Assembly (NCBI GenBank): GCA_947471745.1 | Contig: CANJKZ010000267.1 | Location: 575,001 to 639,000 of the forward strand | DNA: 64,000 nt | Source of the DNA: Closterium sp. Naga37s-1 | Lineage: Eukaryota > Streptophyta > Zygnematophyceae > Desmidiales > Closteriaceae | Direction of reading: 5' to 3' | Shown: piece after piece, positions 34,080 to 44,100 of the stretch | How positions within the stretch are numbered: the first letter of the stretch is position 1 | How the letters are laid out: each line of letters starts with the position of its first letter | Program-made: the position numbers and the translations under genes | The notes under the pieces: generated by a model | Databases searched by the model: none | What the model saw: only the letters and a program-made list of their open reading frames with translations | Told to the model about the DNA's origin: nothing

Positions 34080-37000
34080 TCAAGAAGAGAGCAAGTGAGG
34101 CAAGACAGGTACAAGACCCAGCTGGGTGCAGAAGCGCTGATGGTCACAAGGCGCAAGTGCCTTGGTGAACACATCAGCAGTGTTGGCCTCAGAGGCCACG
34201 TACGCAAGTCGCAACTGACCACGCTGCTGCAGCTCACGAGCAAGAAAGTAACGGAGAGCAATGTGCTTCGTTCTGTGCTCCAAGCGCTGCTCTCGACACA
34301 AGGCCAGCATGGCCTTGTTGTCTACGTACAACACTGGAGGAGAACGAGGCGGCTCTCCAAGGTCAGTCAGCAGGTAGGTGAGCCAGCGAAGTTCCTGTGC
34401 AGCCATGGCCCCGGCGTAGATCTCAGCCTCACAACTGGAGCTGAGAACAGAGGACGAGCGAGTAGCCCGCCACGAGACAGAGCCGGAACCAAGACTGAAG
34501 GTGTAACCCTGCGACGACCGCTGTGTAGCCTGGTCGTCTGCCCAAGAAGCGTCCGCGTGCCCAGTGAGGACCACTGGACTCCGCCCTCCAAGCACTAGCC
34601 CCATGCCCGACGTACTGCACAAGTAGCGCAACACCCTCTTCGCTGCAGCCATGTGCTCTGGTCGGTGTCTCCCAGGAGCAACATAGCGTGAAAGAATGCT
34701 AAGAGGGTATGCAAGGTCAGGTCGTGTGCAGGTCATCAGGTACATGAGGCAGCCAACAAGCTCTGGGTACGGGCCACTCGACTCTACGGACTCATCCGAA
34801 GGCAGAGCTGAGAGCGAGTGGCGAGTAGACAGAGGAGTGGCCTGAGGCGAGGAGTACGTGAAGCCGAAGCGCTGAAGGACCTGCTGCACCATGTGTGACT
34901 GAGTCAAGGTAATGGTGCGGCGTGCTCTGTCCCGAGTGATCTGCAAGCCAAGGTAGCTGCGCAGTTCACCCAGGTCTGTGCACGTGTGTCTCTTCTGCAG
35001 CTCGGACTTCACGTAGGCTAGTCCAGCAGTGTCAGCTGTGGCAAAGACCAAGTCGTCGACGTACACGAGGACGTAGAACGGCGGCAAAGAAGTGTCGGTG
35101 CGCAGAAACAACGACGGGTCAGCAGTAGAGGGAGCAAACCCAAGAGCCGCAAGCGTAGTCCTCAGTGTGTCGTGCCACTCACGCGGTGCCTGGCGGAGAC
35201 CGTAGACTGGCCGTCGGAGGCTCCACTGGGTGCCAGGAGGAAAAGTCCCAGTGAAGCCAGGTGGACGGCGCAGCCAGATCTCCTCGTGCAGGCTACCCTG
35301 CAAGAAAGCAGTACTGAAGTCAAGAGAGTGGAGCTCGTAGTCGCGCTGAGCGGCTATGTGCAGCAGCACCCGAAGAGTGGTCATCTTCGGGGTGGGAGAG
35401 AAGGTCTGAAAGTAGTCAACTCCCTGCCGCTGACTGAATCCACGAGCGACGTACCGCGCCTTGAAGACAGGTGGAGAGCCCGGCGGCCGCTTCACCCTGA
35501 AGATCCACATGCCACTGACGATGTTCGCCCCAGGAGGGGGAACCGCGTCAACGTAGGTGCCTGTGGACTTCCAGGACGCCATCTCTGCATCCATAGCTGC
35601 CTGCCACTGAGAGGAGTAGGGACCCTCTACGGCCTCCGCGTAAGAGCGCGGAGTCGGGATGTCTAGTGCATCCGGGTCTCCCTCAGGGGCAAGTAGTACG
35701 GACGCGAGATGAGGTGAAGCAGCAGCCAGACACCGGAACTCCTCCTGCCTGTCCTCAAGGACGTCCGTGCCAAGAGCACACTCACCCCCGACGGACGGAG
35801 GACAGACAGACGCAGACTCAGCAACAAGACCGGCCGCGTAGTCTAGACGACAGCGAGCAGCAAAGTCGACGAGCTCAGCAACAAGCGCAGACGCAGCAGT
35901 GGACTCAAAAGAGGGGTCAGTGACGACAGTAGCAAGGAGACGTGTGACAGCAGGACTGGCAGCACGAAGAGAGTCCGACTCCGGGTCAGGAAGAGCAGGA
36001 AGAGAGGACTCAGGAGGAGAAGGCAAAGGGGCACGTAGAGGAGCAGTGGACGGACGCAGAGACATCCGGTGCGTGCCAGGGACAGGAGGAGGACGCTGAC
36101 GCGAACCACGACCACTAGTGCGAGCAGCACGGACAGGCGACGCAGGGCGAGACGCAGGCTCACGACGCTCAGCAAGACCTCCAGTAGGACCAGTGTAGGG
36201 AGAAGGAGCGGGCAGTGGGGAGGCCGGCTGGAACTGTAACTGTGACAGGACAGGCTGTGGACACTCTAAGGGAGGAGGAGGACCAGTAGAAGGCGGGAGA
36301 CCAAGAACCTGCTGAAGGAGCGGAACGAAGTACGGTCTAGGCCGCGCGGCGACTCCAGACACAGCAGGGACAGCACCAGTACCCCCAGCGGCAGCACCAG
36401 CGCCAGCAGCACCTCCAGCTCCAGGACCTCCAGCAGCACCAGTAGCACCCCCAGCAGGACCGCCTCCAGGACCGACAGCAGTAGCCTCAGCGCCAACGCC
36501 CTCAGCAGCTCCAGTTCCAGCACCTCCGGGACCCGCGGCACCAGCACCCTCAGCAGCCGAAGAACCTCCAGCTCCAGCAGCACGCCTCCAGCGCCGGGCA
36601 AACCACTCGCGCAGCTCCTGTGGAGAGAGGGGCTCCCGCCGAGGCGAAGCACCCGGAGAACCGCCAGGTCCCGCACCGCCAGACGCCACAAGGGGAGGTC
36701 CAGTGGCCGCAGGCTCCGCAGCTCCAGGCTCAGCACCTCCAGACGCAGCACCCCCTGGCTCAGCACCCCCAGTAGCAGCACCCCACGGCTCAGCACCCCC
36801 AGACTCCGCACCCCCAGGCTCAGCACCCCCAGTCGCAGCACCCCCAGGCTCAGCACTCCCAGACTCCGCACCCCCAGGCTCAGCACCCCCAGTCGCAGTA
36901 CCCCCAGGCTCAGCACCCCCAGACTCAGCACCCCCAGGCTCAGCACCCGCAGCAGGACCAGAGTCACCAGCAACCTCGACCGGCTCGACTGCGTCTACCT

Positions 37001-40000
37001 GGGACACACCTGAAGGGGCAGGACCCTGAGGGGGAAGGGGGTCTACCGGGGGGGGACCTGGCACAAAGAAGTGCGGTGGCGGGGGGAGGGAAGGAGTGCG
37101 GTAGGGGAAGAGGCGGTAGAAGGGGACTGACTCGTCGAACGTGACGTCCTGGGAGGACAGAACACGACGAGAGGAGGGGTGGTAGAACTGCCACCCTGGA
37201 GCGTCAGGGGGGAAGCCGAGGAAGACACAGGGAGCAGCACGAGGGGACAGCTTGTCCGCAGACAAGTCGCGGACAAACGCCCGAGATCCCCAGACATGGA
37301 ACGCAGACGCATCGCCGACCTTCCCCGTCCACAGCAGAGCTGGGGAGGTCTCCGGCCGGGAGACCCTGGGGTGAAGGTTGATCTGATGCGCCGCGTACCG
37401 AACCGCAAACGGCCACAGAAAATGGGGGGCAGCCGCATGCATCATGGACGTACGAGCGACGTCCATGACCATGCCAATGCGGCGCTCAGCAATCCCATTT
37501 TGCTGTGGAGAGTCCGGAAGCGTAAAGGTCTGGCGGATGCCTCGTGCACGACAGTAGGCTCGCAGAAGGCCAGAGGAGAACTCTCCACCTCGGTCAGAGT
37601 GCAGACGCAGAACAGGAAAGTCCGAGCCGAAGCTCCTCCTGAGCTGGAGACGAGCTGCGCGGATCCAGTCGATCAACACCTCAGTGACATCACCCTTGCT
37701 GCGCAAGGGGAAGACTGTGGTGTAACGCGAGTAGTCGTCAACCACCAGCAGGAAGTAGCGCTCGTGACCCTGCCCACGGACGCGGGCGGGGCCCCACACG
37801 TCCATGTGAAGCGTCTGCAGAGGAGCCTCTGTCGGGGGAAACTGGGAGGAGTGAGGGGCAGCCCGGAGCCGCCCCTCGACACAGGGGACACAAGAAGGTC
37901 CGGGTCCCGAAGGAAGGGGAGGGAGAGACCGGGGAAGACCAGAGACAAGGACACGGGAAGCCATGCCCCGAAGACGAAGCAAGGAGGGGTGGCCAAGACG
38001 GTGGTGCCACAGGAGAGTCTCGTGAGACAGGCGGCGACACGAGCAGGGGGCAGACTCAGGACCAGACCTGGACGCAGCAGCAAACACCTGACCCGACGCA
38101 GCTACCTGGCCAGACGCAGGGACAGGAGGAGACGCAGTGGTCAGTGTGTAGAGACTCGACCCTGGCCGACGCGAGAACGTGGCCAGGTGTCGGCCTGTGC
38201 GGGCATCCGAGCAGTGGGTCACCCGCTGACTCGCAGGAGTAAACTGGTGAACCCCCGCATCCTGCAGGTCAGCACCACTCACCAAGTTCGTCGAGAACGA
38301 GGGGAGGTACAGACCAGACAAGGTGCCCGAGGGGGCAGCCGGACACGGGAGGACAGTGGAGAAGTGAGAGAGGACAGGACCCCCAGAGGGGTCAGCCAGG
38401 GAGACTGCAACCGGCCGGCCAAGCGGCGTGAGTGTGGTGCGGTCTCGAAAGAAGGAGCGAGAAGCCCCTGAGTCAAGTGTGAAGGTGAGGGAGGCCGAAG
38501 CCGACGCAGTACCTGAGAGCGCAGCCTCACCAGTACCTGAGAGTGCAGACGCACTGGCACCTAGAGCAGCAGCCGCAGAAGTACCTGGCGCAGCAGTACC
38601 AATGCCCGGGTCGGGCGGGAGACACTGGTAACAGTCACCCTCCTCACTAATAGTCACAGCATACATGGCAGCAAGGATAGCATCAAAGTCAAGATCAAAG
38701 ACAGCTACGCCAGCCCTAGACAGCTCTCCCCAACGGGGAATCTCACTGGCCTCGGGGAACTGCTGACGCCAAGCGTCCGTCAGGCGGGCAAAGCAGCGCT
38801 GGGTGGTGTGGGCACCCCCACACTGCTCACCCGCGCGGTCGCCGGAACGAAGGACGTAGGTGCACGGACCAAAACCCCCACCCCGCTGACGCTGCGTGTA
38901 CCACTCACGGAGCTGCTGGGGCGGGGGGATGTCCCGCGAACGCTGCTGCTGCTGCTGCTGCTGCTGACGCTGGCCACCACCAGGGCCGCTACGCTGCGGG
39001 GCACCACCCCGACCAGCTCCACCCCCTCCGCCACCGCTGCCTCCACCTCCACCACCACCGCTGCCTCCGCTCCCACCGCTGCCGCCACCGCCGCCTCCTC
39101 CTCCGCTGCTGCCACCTCCACCACCGCCCCCGCCACCACTCCCACCGCCACCCCCACTCCCTCCTCCGCCTCCACCGCCTCCTCCACCGCCCCCGCCAGC
39201 TCCACCCGCGCCCTTGCCCCCCTTGCCCCTGCCAGGGCGGCGTCTCCCGCTAGGGGCAGACGCCGCGCAGACCGACTCAAGACCAAGCAGGTCGGCAGCA
39301 GCAGCAGAGGCAACAGAGGGCAGCAGGGGGGAAGGAGAACACCCCTCAAAGATGGGGGTGCGAGGGTCACCACGAGAGGCTCCTACAGCGACGATGCTCT
39401 TCTCCGCCGCCAGGAGGGACTTCTCGAGGAGGTCGACAGTGAGAGTGGTGGGACAGACCGAGAGGTAGTGGTCCCTGACTACGCGAAGGGAGTCAGGGAG
39501 GCGTGTGACGATGTAATAGAGAGTGATGTACATGGGGGGGGGGTTCTTGGCGCAGAACTCAGCAGGAAGGGCGGCGCGGTAGCGAGTGTCACTAGTGCGG
39601 AGGTGCGTAATGAGGTCAGCGACAGTGGGAAAGGCAGCAAGGTCAGGAAAGAGGTACGGTAGCATGAGGCGGCTCAGGGCAGCAGTGGCAGGGGAAGAGT
39701 AGCGCGCAACTACAGCGTCGTACAAGGTCTGAGCACTCTTGTACTGACTAAAGTGCGCGCGCTCAGTGGTAGGCAGGTGGCGACGTACAGCAAGACGTGC
39801 AGCAGCATCGCGGGTGGCCCACTGAGAGCGAACAGTGGGGTCAGCATCAGTAGCAGGGGCAGGAGAGGCGCCAGAGGTGAGGTCAAAGAGGGAAAGACCG
39901 TCCGCCCTATCGCACTGTAAGAACAGCTGCAGGTCGTCGACCCAGACCTCAAAGTCAATGGCTCGACCCTCAGCGTCAAAAGCGAGGACACTAGGGGTAG

Positions 40001-40004
40001 CCAT
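34080..40004 (-). CDS. gag-pol polyprotein of copia element I
   Basis: A single open frame of about 1974 residues in the Ty1/copia order. The start MATPSVLAFDAEGRAIDF is chosen because the related elements begin there; an in-frame Met lies 14 codons upstream. Parts in order: gag with a glycine-rich tract (roughly residues 260-350) and a glutamine run, a zinc-finger-like CGGAHTTQRC, protease (FTLDSGASRSFF), integrase (HHRLGHPS, LHMDVWGPARV, RLHSDRGGEFSS), a Pro/Gly/Ala-rich linker, reverse transcriptase (YVLVYVDDLVFA) and RNase H (TGHADASWADD). Looks whole. Confidence 0.93.
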   Translation of the reverse strand: MATPSVLAFDAEGRAIDFEVWVDDLQLFLQCDRADGLSLFDLTSGASPAPATDADPTVRSQWATRDAAARLAVRRHLPTTERAHFSQYKSAQTLYDAVVARYSSPATAALSRLMLPYLFPDLAAFPTVADLITHLRTSDTRYRAALPAEFCAKNPPPMYITLYYIVTRLPDSLRVVRDHYLSVCPTTLTVDLLEKSLLAAEKSIVAVGASRGDPRTPIFEGCSPSPLLPSVASAAAADLLGLESVCAASAPSGRRRPGRGKGGKGAGGAGGGGGGGGGGGGGSGGGGGSGGGGGGGGGSSGGGGGGGGSGGSGGSGGGGGGGSGGGGGGAGRGGAPQRSGPGGGQRQQQQQQQQRSRDIPPPQQLREWYTQRQRGGGFGPCTYVLRSGDRAGEQCGGAHTTQRCFARLTDAWRQQFPEASEIPRWGELSRAGVAVFDLDFDAILAAMYAVTISEEGDCYQCLPPDPGIGTAAPGTSAAAALGASASALSGTGEAALSGTASASASLTFTLDSGASRSFFRDRTTLTPLGRPVAVSLADPSGGPVLSHFSTVLPCPAAPSGTLSGLYLPSFSTNLVSGADLQDAGVHQFTPASQRVTHCSDARTGRHLATFSRRPGSSLYTLTTASPPVPASGQVAASGQVFAAASRSGPESAPCSCRRLSHETLLWHHRLGHPSLLRLRGMASRVLVSGLPRSLPPLPSGPGPSCVPCVEGRLRAAPHSSQFPPTEAPLQTLHMDVWGPARVRGQGHERYFLLVVDDYSRYTTVFPLRSKGDVTEVLIDWIRAARLQLRRSFGSDFPVLRLHSDRGGEFSSGLLRAYCRARGIRQTFTLPDSPQQNGIAERRIGMVMDVARTSMMHAAAPHFLWPFAVRYAAHQINLHPRVSRPETSPALLWTGKVGDASAFHVWGSRAFVRDLSADKLSPRAAPCVFLGFPPDAPGWQFYHPSSRRVLSSQDVTFDESVPFYRLFPYRTPSLPPPPHFFVPGPPPVDPLPPQGPAPSGVSQVDAVEPVEVAGDSGPAAGAEPGGAESGGAEPGGTATGGAEPGGAESGSAEPGGAATGGAEPGGAESGGAEPWGAATGGAEPGGAASGGAEPGAAEPAATGPPLVASGGAGPGGSPGASPRREPLSPQELREWFARRWRRAAGAGGSSAAEGAGAAGPGGAGTGAAEGVGAEATAVGPGGGPAGGATGAAGGPGAGGAAGAGAAAGGTGAVPAVSGVAARPRPYFVPLLQQVLGLPPSTGPPPPLECPQPVLSQLQFQPASPLPAPSPYTGPTGGLAERREPASRPASPVRAARTSGRGSRQRPPPVPGTHRMSLRPSTAPLRAPLPSPPESSLPALPDPESDSLRAASPAVTRLLATVVTDPSFESTAASALVAELVDFAARCRLDYAAGLVAESASVCPPSVGGECALGTDVLEDRQEEFRCLAAASPHLASVLLAPEGDPDALDIPTPRSYAEAVEGPYSSQWQAAMDAEMASWKSTGTYVDAVPPPGANIVSGMWIFRVKRPPGSPPVFKARYVARGFSQRQGVDYFQTFSPTPKMTTLRVLLHIAAQRDYELHSLDFSTAFLQGSLHEEIWLRRPPGFTGTFPPGTQWSLRRPVYGLRQAPREWHDTLRTTLAALGFAPSTADPSLFLRTDTSLPPFYVLVYVDDLVFATADTAGLAYVKSELQKRHTCTDLGELRSYLGLQITRDRARRTITLTQSHMVQQVLQRFGFTYSSPQATPLSTRHSLSALPSDESVESSGPYPELVGCLMYLMTCTRPDLAYPLSILSRYVAPGRHRPEHMAAAKRVLRYLCSTSGMGLVLGGRSPVVLTGHADASWADDQATQRSSQGYTFSLGSGSVSWRATRSSSVLSSSCEAEIYAGAMAAQELRWLTYLLTDLGEPPRSPPVLYVDNKAMLALCREQRLEHRTKHIALRYFLARELQQRGQLRLAYVASEANTADVFTKALAPCDHQRFCTQLGLVPVLPHLLSS

Positions 40005-40049
40005 GACGACGACAGACGAGCAGTGCAAGCAGTAGGGGAAGGGCACGCA

Positions 40050-41100
40050 GTGACAGTGGGGCTGTGCTCACCGGACAGGGCAGGTCGGGCGGCCCGGCAG
40101 TAGGGCGGCTCGGCTGCTCAGCGGCTCGGCGACAGTGCGGCTCGGCGCCCGGGCGGCTCGGCGGCAGGGCGGCTCGGCTCCCGGGCGGCTCGGCGGCAGG
40201 GCGGCTCGGCTCCCGGGCGGCTCGGCGGCAGGGCGGCTCGGCTCCCGGGCGGCTCGGCGGCAGGGCGGCTCGGCTCCCGGCGGTTCTGCTGCTAGGCGGC
40301 TCCCGCAGGTAGGGCGGCGGTTGGGCCGCAGGTAGGGCGGCGGTCGGGCCGTAGGTAGGGCAGCGGGCTGGCCGCAGGTAGGGTGGCGGGCGGGCCGCAG
40401 GCAGGGCGGCGGTAGGGCCGCAAGTAGGGCGGCGGGCGGGCCGCAGTTAGGGCGGCGGGCGAGCCGCAGGTAGGGCGGCGAGTAGGCCGCAGGTAGGGCG
40501 GCGTGGGGCCGGGACGGGCGGCGCGCGGGCGTCGAGGGGCCGGGACGGGCGGCGCGCGGGCGTCGAGGGGCCGGGACGGGCGGCGCGCGGGCGTCTAGGG
40601 GTCGGGCCGGGTGGCGCGCGGGCGTCTAGGGGCCGGGACGGGCGGCGCGTGGGCGTCGAGGGGCCGGGACGGGCGGCGCGCGGGCGTCTAGGGGCCGGGA
40701 CGGGCGGCGCGCGGGCGTCTAGGGGCCGGGACGGGCGGCTCACGGGCGGCGAGGGGCCGGGACGGGCGGCGCGCGGGCGTCGAGGGGCCGGGACGGGCGG
40801 CGCGCGGGCGTCGAGGGGCCGGGACGGGCGGCGCGCGGGCGTCTAGGGGCCGGGACGGGCGGCGCGCGGGCGTCTAGGGGCCGGGACGGGCGGCGCGCGG
40901 GCGTCTAGGGGCCGGGCCGGGTGGCGCACTGGCGTCTAGGGGCCGGGACGGGCGGCGCGCGGGCGTCTAAGGGGCCGGGACGGGTGGCGCGCGGGCGTCT
41001 AAGGGCCGTGACGGGCGGCTAAAGGGGCCACTAGGGGCCAAGAGAGAGGGGAGCGCGACTCGGGTAGGGGCAGAGTGCGCTCCGGGCAGGAAAAAAAAAA
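40050..41100 (-). repeat. GC-rich tandem-repeat leader of element I
   Basis: Between primer site and gag lies about 1 kb of repeats: a unit of about 32 bp with GGCAGGGCGGCTCGGCTCCC (40130-40290), GTAGGGCGGCGG-like units (40300-40500) and about sixteen units of about 30 bp with GGCCGGGACGGGCGGCGCGC (40500-41000), then a short A run. Elements II (47.45-48.25 kb) and III (56.7-57.41 kb) have leaders of the same style but different units. Confidence 0.88.
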
Positions 41101-44100
41101 AAAAACGGTGGGCCCTAGGAACAGTTCCCACGAGGGAACCTGCTCGATACCATGAGAAAAGTAGAACGAGAATGAAGTGAGTACATATGGGAAACCCTAA
41201 TTGGGTTGTACCCCCTATGGGATACCCCACTATAGCCTACACAACAGCATAAGCTATATATATGTTCTGACAGACCAGTCAAGCAAAGCAAAGCAAGCTC
41301 AGGGTGGATCACAAAGTCACCACACATTCCGAGCACAAGTTCAAGGCCACAAGGCCAGTTCACATGCAGGATTACATATACAAAGAAGGCTAGACAAGCA
41401 AGAGCAGGTGTATATATATATGCAACAGTACAAACAAGGTCAAGGGGTGAGCAAGTGAGGCAAGGTAGGCACAAGACCCAGCTGAGTACAGAAGCGCTGA
41501 TGATCACAAGGCGCAAGTGCCTTGGTGAAGATATCAGCAGTGTTGGCCTCAGAGGCCACGTACGCAAGCCGCAGCTGACCACGCTGCTGTAGCTCACGAG
41601 CAAGGAAGTAGCGGAGAGCAATGTGCTTCGTTCTGTGCTCCAGTCTCTGCTCTCGACACAAGGCCAGCATGGCCTTGTTGTCTACGTACAGCACTGGAGG
41701 AGAACGAGGCGGCTCTCCGAGGTCAGTCAGCAGGTAGGTGAGCCAGCGAAGCTCCTGTGCAGCCATGGCCCCGGCGTAGATCTCAGCCTCACAACTGGAG
41801 CCGAGAACAGAAGACGAGCGGGTAGCCCGCCACGAAACAGAGCCGGAACCAAGGCTGAAGGTGTAACCCTGTGACGACCGCTGCGTAGCCTGGTCGTCAG
41901 CCCAAGAAGCGTCTGCGTGCCCAGTGAGGACCACTGGACTCTGCCCTCCAAGCACAAGCCCCATGCCCGACGTACTGCACAAGTAGCGCAACACCCTCTT
42001 CGCTGCAGCCATGTGCTCCGGTCTGTGTCTCCCAGGAGCAACATAGCGTGCGAGAATGCTAAGAGGGTATGCAAGGTCAGGTCGTGTGCAGGTCATCAGG
42101 TACATGAGGCAGCCAACAAGCTCTGGGTACGGGCCAGTCGACTCTACGGACTCATCCGAAGGCAGAGCTGAGAGCGAGTGGCGAGTAGGCAGAGGAGTGG
42201 CCTGAGGCGAGGAGTACGTGAAGCCGAAGCGCTGAAGGACCTGCTGCACCATGTGTGACTGAGTCAGGGTAATGGTGCGGCGTGCTCTGTCCCGGGTGAT
42301 CTGCAAGCCAAGGTAGCTGCGCAGTTCACCCAGGTCTGTGCACGTGTGTCTCTTCTGCAGCTCGGACTTCACGTGGGCGAGTCCAGCAGTGTCAGCTGTG
42401 GCAAAGACCAAGTCGTCGACGTACACGAGGATGTAGAACGGCGGCAAAGAAGTGTCGGTGCGCAGAAACAGCGACGGGTCGGCAGTAGAGGGAGCAAACC
42501 CAAGAGCCGCAAGTGTAGTCCTCAGTGTGTCGTGCCACTCACGCAGTGCCTGGCGGAGATCGTAGACTGGCCGCCGGAGGCTCCACTGGGTGCCAGGAGG
42601 AAAAGACCCTGTGAAGCCAGGTGGGCGACGCAGCCAGATCTCCTAGTGCAGGCTGCCCTGCAAGAAAGCAGTGCTGAAGTCAAGAGAGTGCAGCTCGTAG
42701 TCGCGGTGAGCAGCTATGTGCAGCAGTACCCGAAGAGTGGTCATCTTCGGGGTGGGAGAGAAGGTCTGAAAGTAGTCAACTCCCTGCCGCTGACTGAAGC
42801 CACGAGCCACGTAACGCGCCTTGAAGACAGGCGGAGAACCCGGCGGCCGCTTCACCCTGAAAATCCACATGCCACTGACGATGTTCGCCCCAGGCGGGGG
42901 AACCTCGTCAACGTAGGTGCCTGTGGACTTCTAGGAAGCCATCTCTGTGTCCATAGCTGCCTGCCACTGAGAGGAGTAGGGACGCTCTATCGCCTCCGCG
43001 TAAGAGCGCGGAGTCGGGATGTCAAGTGCATCCGGGTCTCCCTCAGGGGTAAGCAGTACGGACACGAGATGAGGTGAAGCAGCAGCCAAACACTGGAACT
43101 CCTCCTGCCTGTCCTCAAGGACGTCCGTGCCAAGGGCACACTCACCCCCGACGGACGGAGGACAGACAGACTCAGACTCAGCGACAAGACTAGCAGCGTA
43201 GTCTAGACGACAGCATGCAGCAAAGTCGACGAGCTCAGCAACTAGGGCAGACGCAGCAGTGGACGCAAAGGAAGGGTCAGTGACGACAGTAGCAAGGAGA
43301 CGCGTGAAAGTAGGACTGGCAGCACGAAGAGAGTCCGACTCCGAGTCGGGAAGAGCAGGAAGAAAGGACTCAGGAGGAGAAGGCAAAGGGGCACGCAGAG
43401 GAGCAGTGGACGGACGCAGAGACATCCGGTGCGTGCCAGGGACAGGAGGAGGACGCTGACGCGAACCACGACCACTAGTGCGACCACGGACAGGCGACGC
43501 AGGGCGAGACGCAGGCTCACGACGCTCAGCAAGACCTCCAGTAGGACCAGTGTAGGGAGAAGGAGCGGGCAGTGGGGAGGCCGGCTGTAACTGTACCTGT
43601 GATGGGACAGGCTGTGGACACTCTAAGGGAGGAGGAGGACCAGTAGAAGGCGGGAGACCAAGAACCTGCTGAAGGAGCGGAACGAAGTACGGCCGCGGCG
43701 ACTCCAGACACAGCAGGGACAGCACCAGTACCCCCAGCGGCAGCACCAGCGCCAGCAGCACCTCCAGCTCCAGTACCTCCAGCAACACCAGTAGCACCCC
43801 CAGCAGGACCGCCTCCAGGACCGACAGCAGTAGCCTCAGCGCCAACACCCTCAGCAGCTCCAGCTCCAGTCGTACCCGCAGGCCCAGCAGCTCCAGTACT
43901 CCCAGTACGAGCACCTCCGGGACCCGCGGCACCAGCACCCTCAGCAGCCGAAGAACCCCCAGCTCCAGCAGCACGCCTCCAGCGCCGGGCAAACCACTCG
44001 CGCAGCTCCTGTGGAGAGAGTGGCTCCCGCCGAGACGAAGCACCCGGAGAACCTCCAGGCTCAGCACCGCCAGACGCCACACGAGCAGGCCCAGCTCCCT

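Larger units (their letters stand above)
33755..41272 (-). mobile_element. Copia element I (family 1), looks whole
   Basis: LTRs of 120 bp (33755-33874 and 41153-41272) are identical, and GACCA is duplicated on both sides (33750-33754 and 41273-41277). It lies inside element II, about 45 bp from the inner edge of that element's left LTR. Primer site TGGTATCGAGCAGG is next to the right LTR; polypurine tract CTATGGGGGTG next to the left. One long open frame covers gag and pol. Very recent insertion. Confidence 0.95.

Noticed and set aside
38780-39662. Ala/Ser/Thr-rich proteins over the glycine-rich part of element I
   Set aside because: Shadow frames of the gag glycine tract.
40050-41100. rDNA spacer or CpG-island promoter
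   Set aside because: Position between primer site and gag, and matching leaders in elements II and III, identify it as copia leader repeats.
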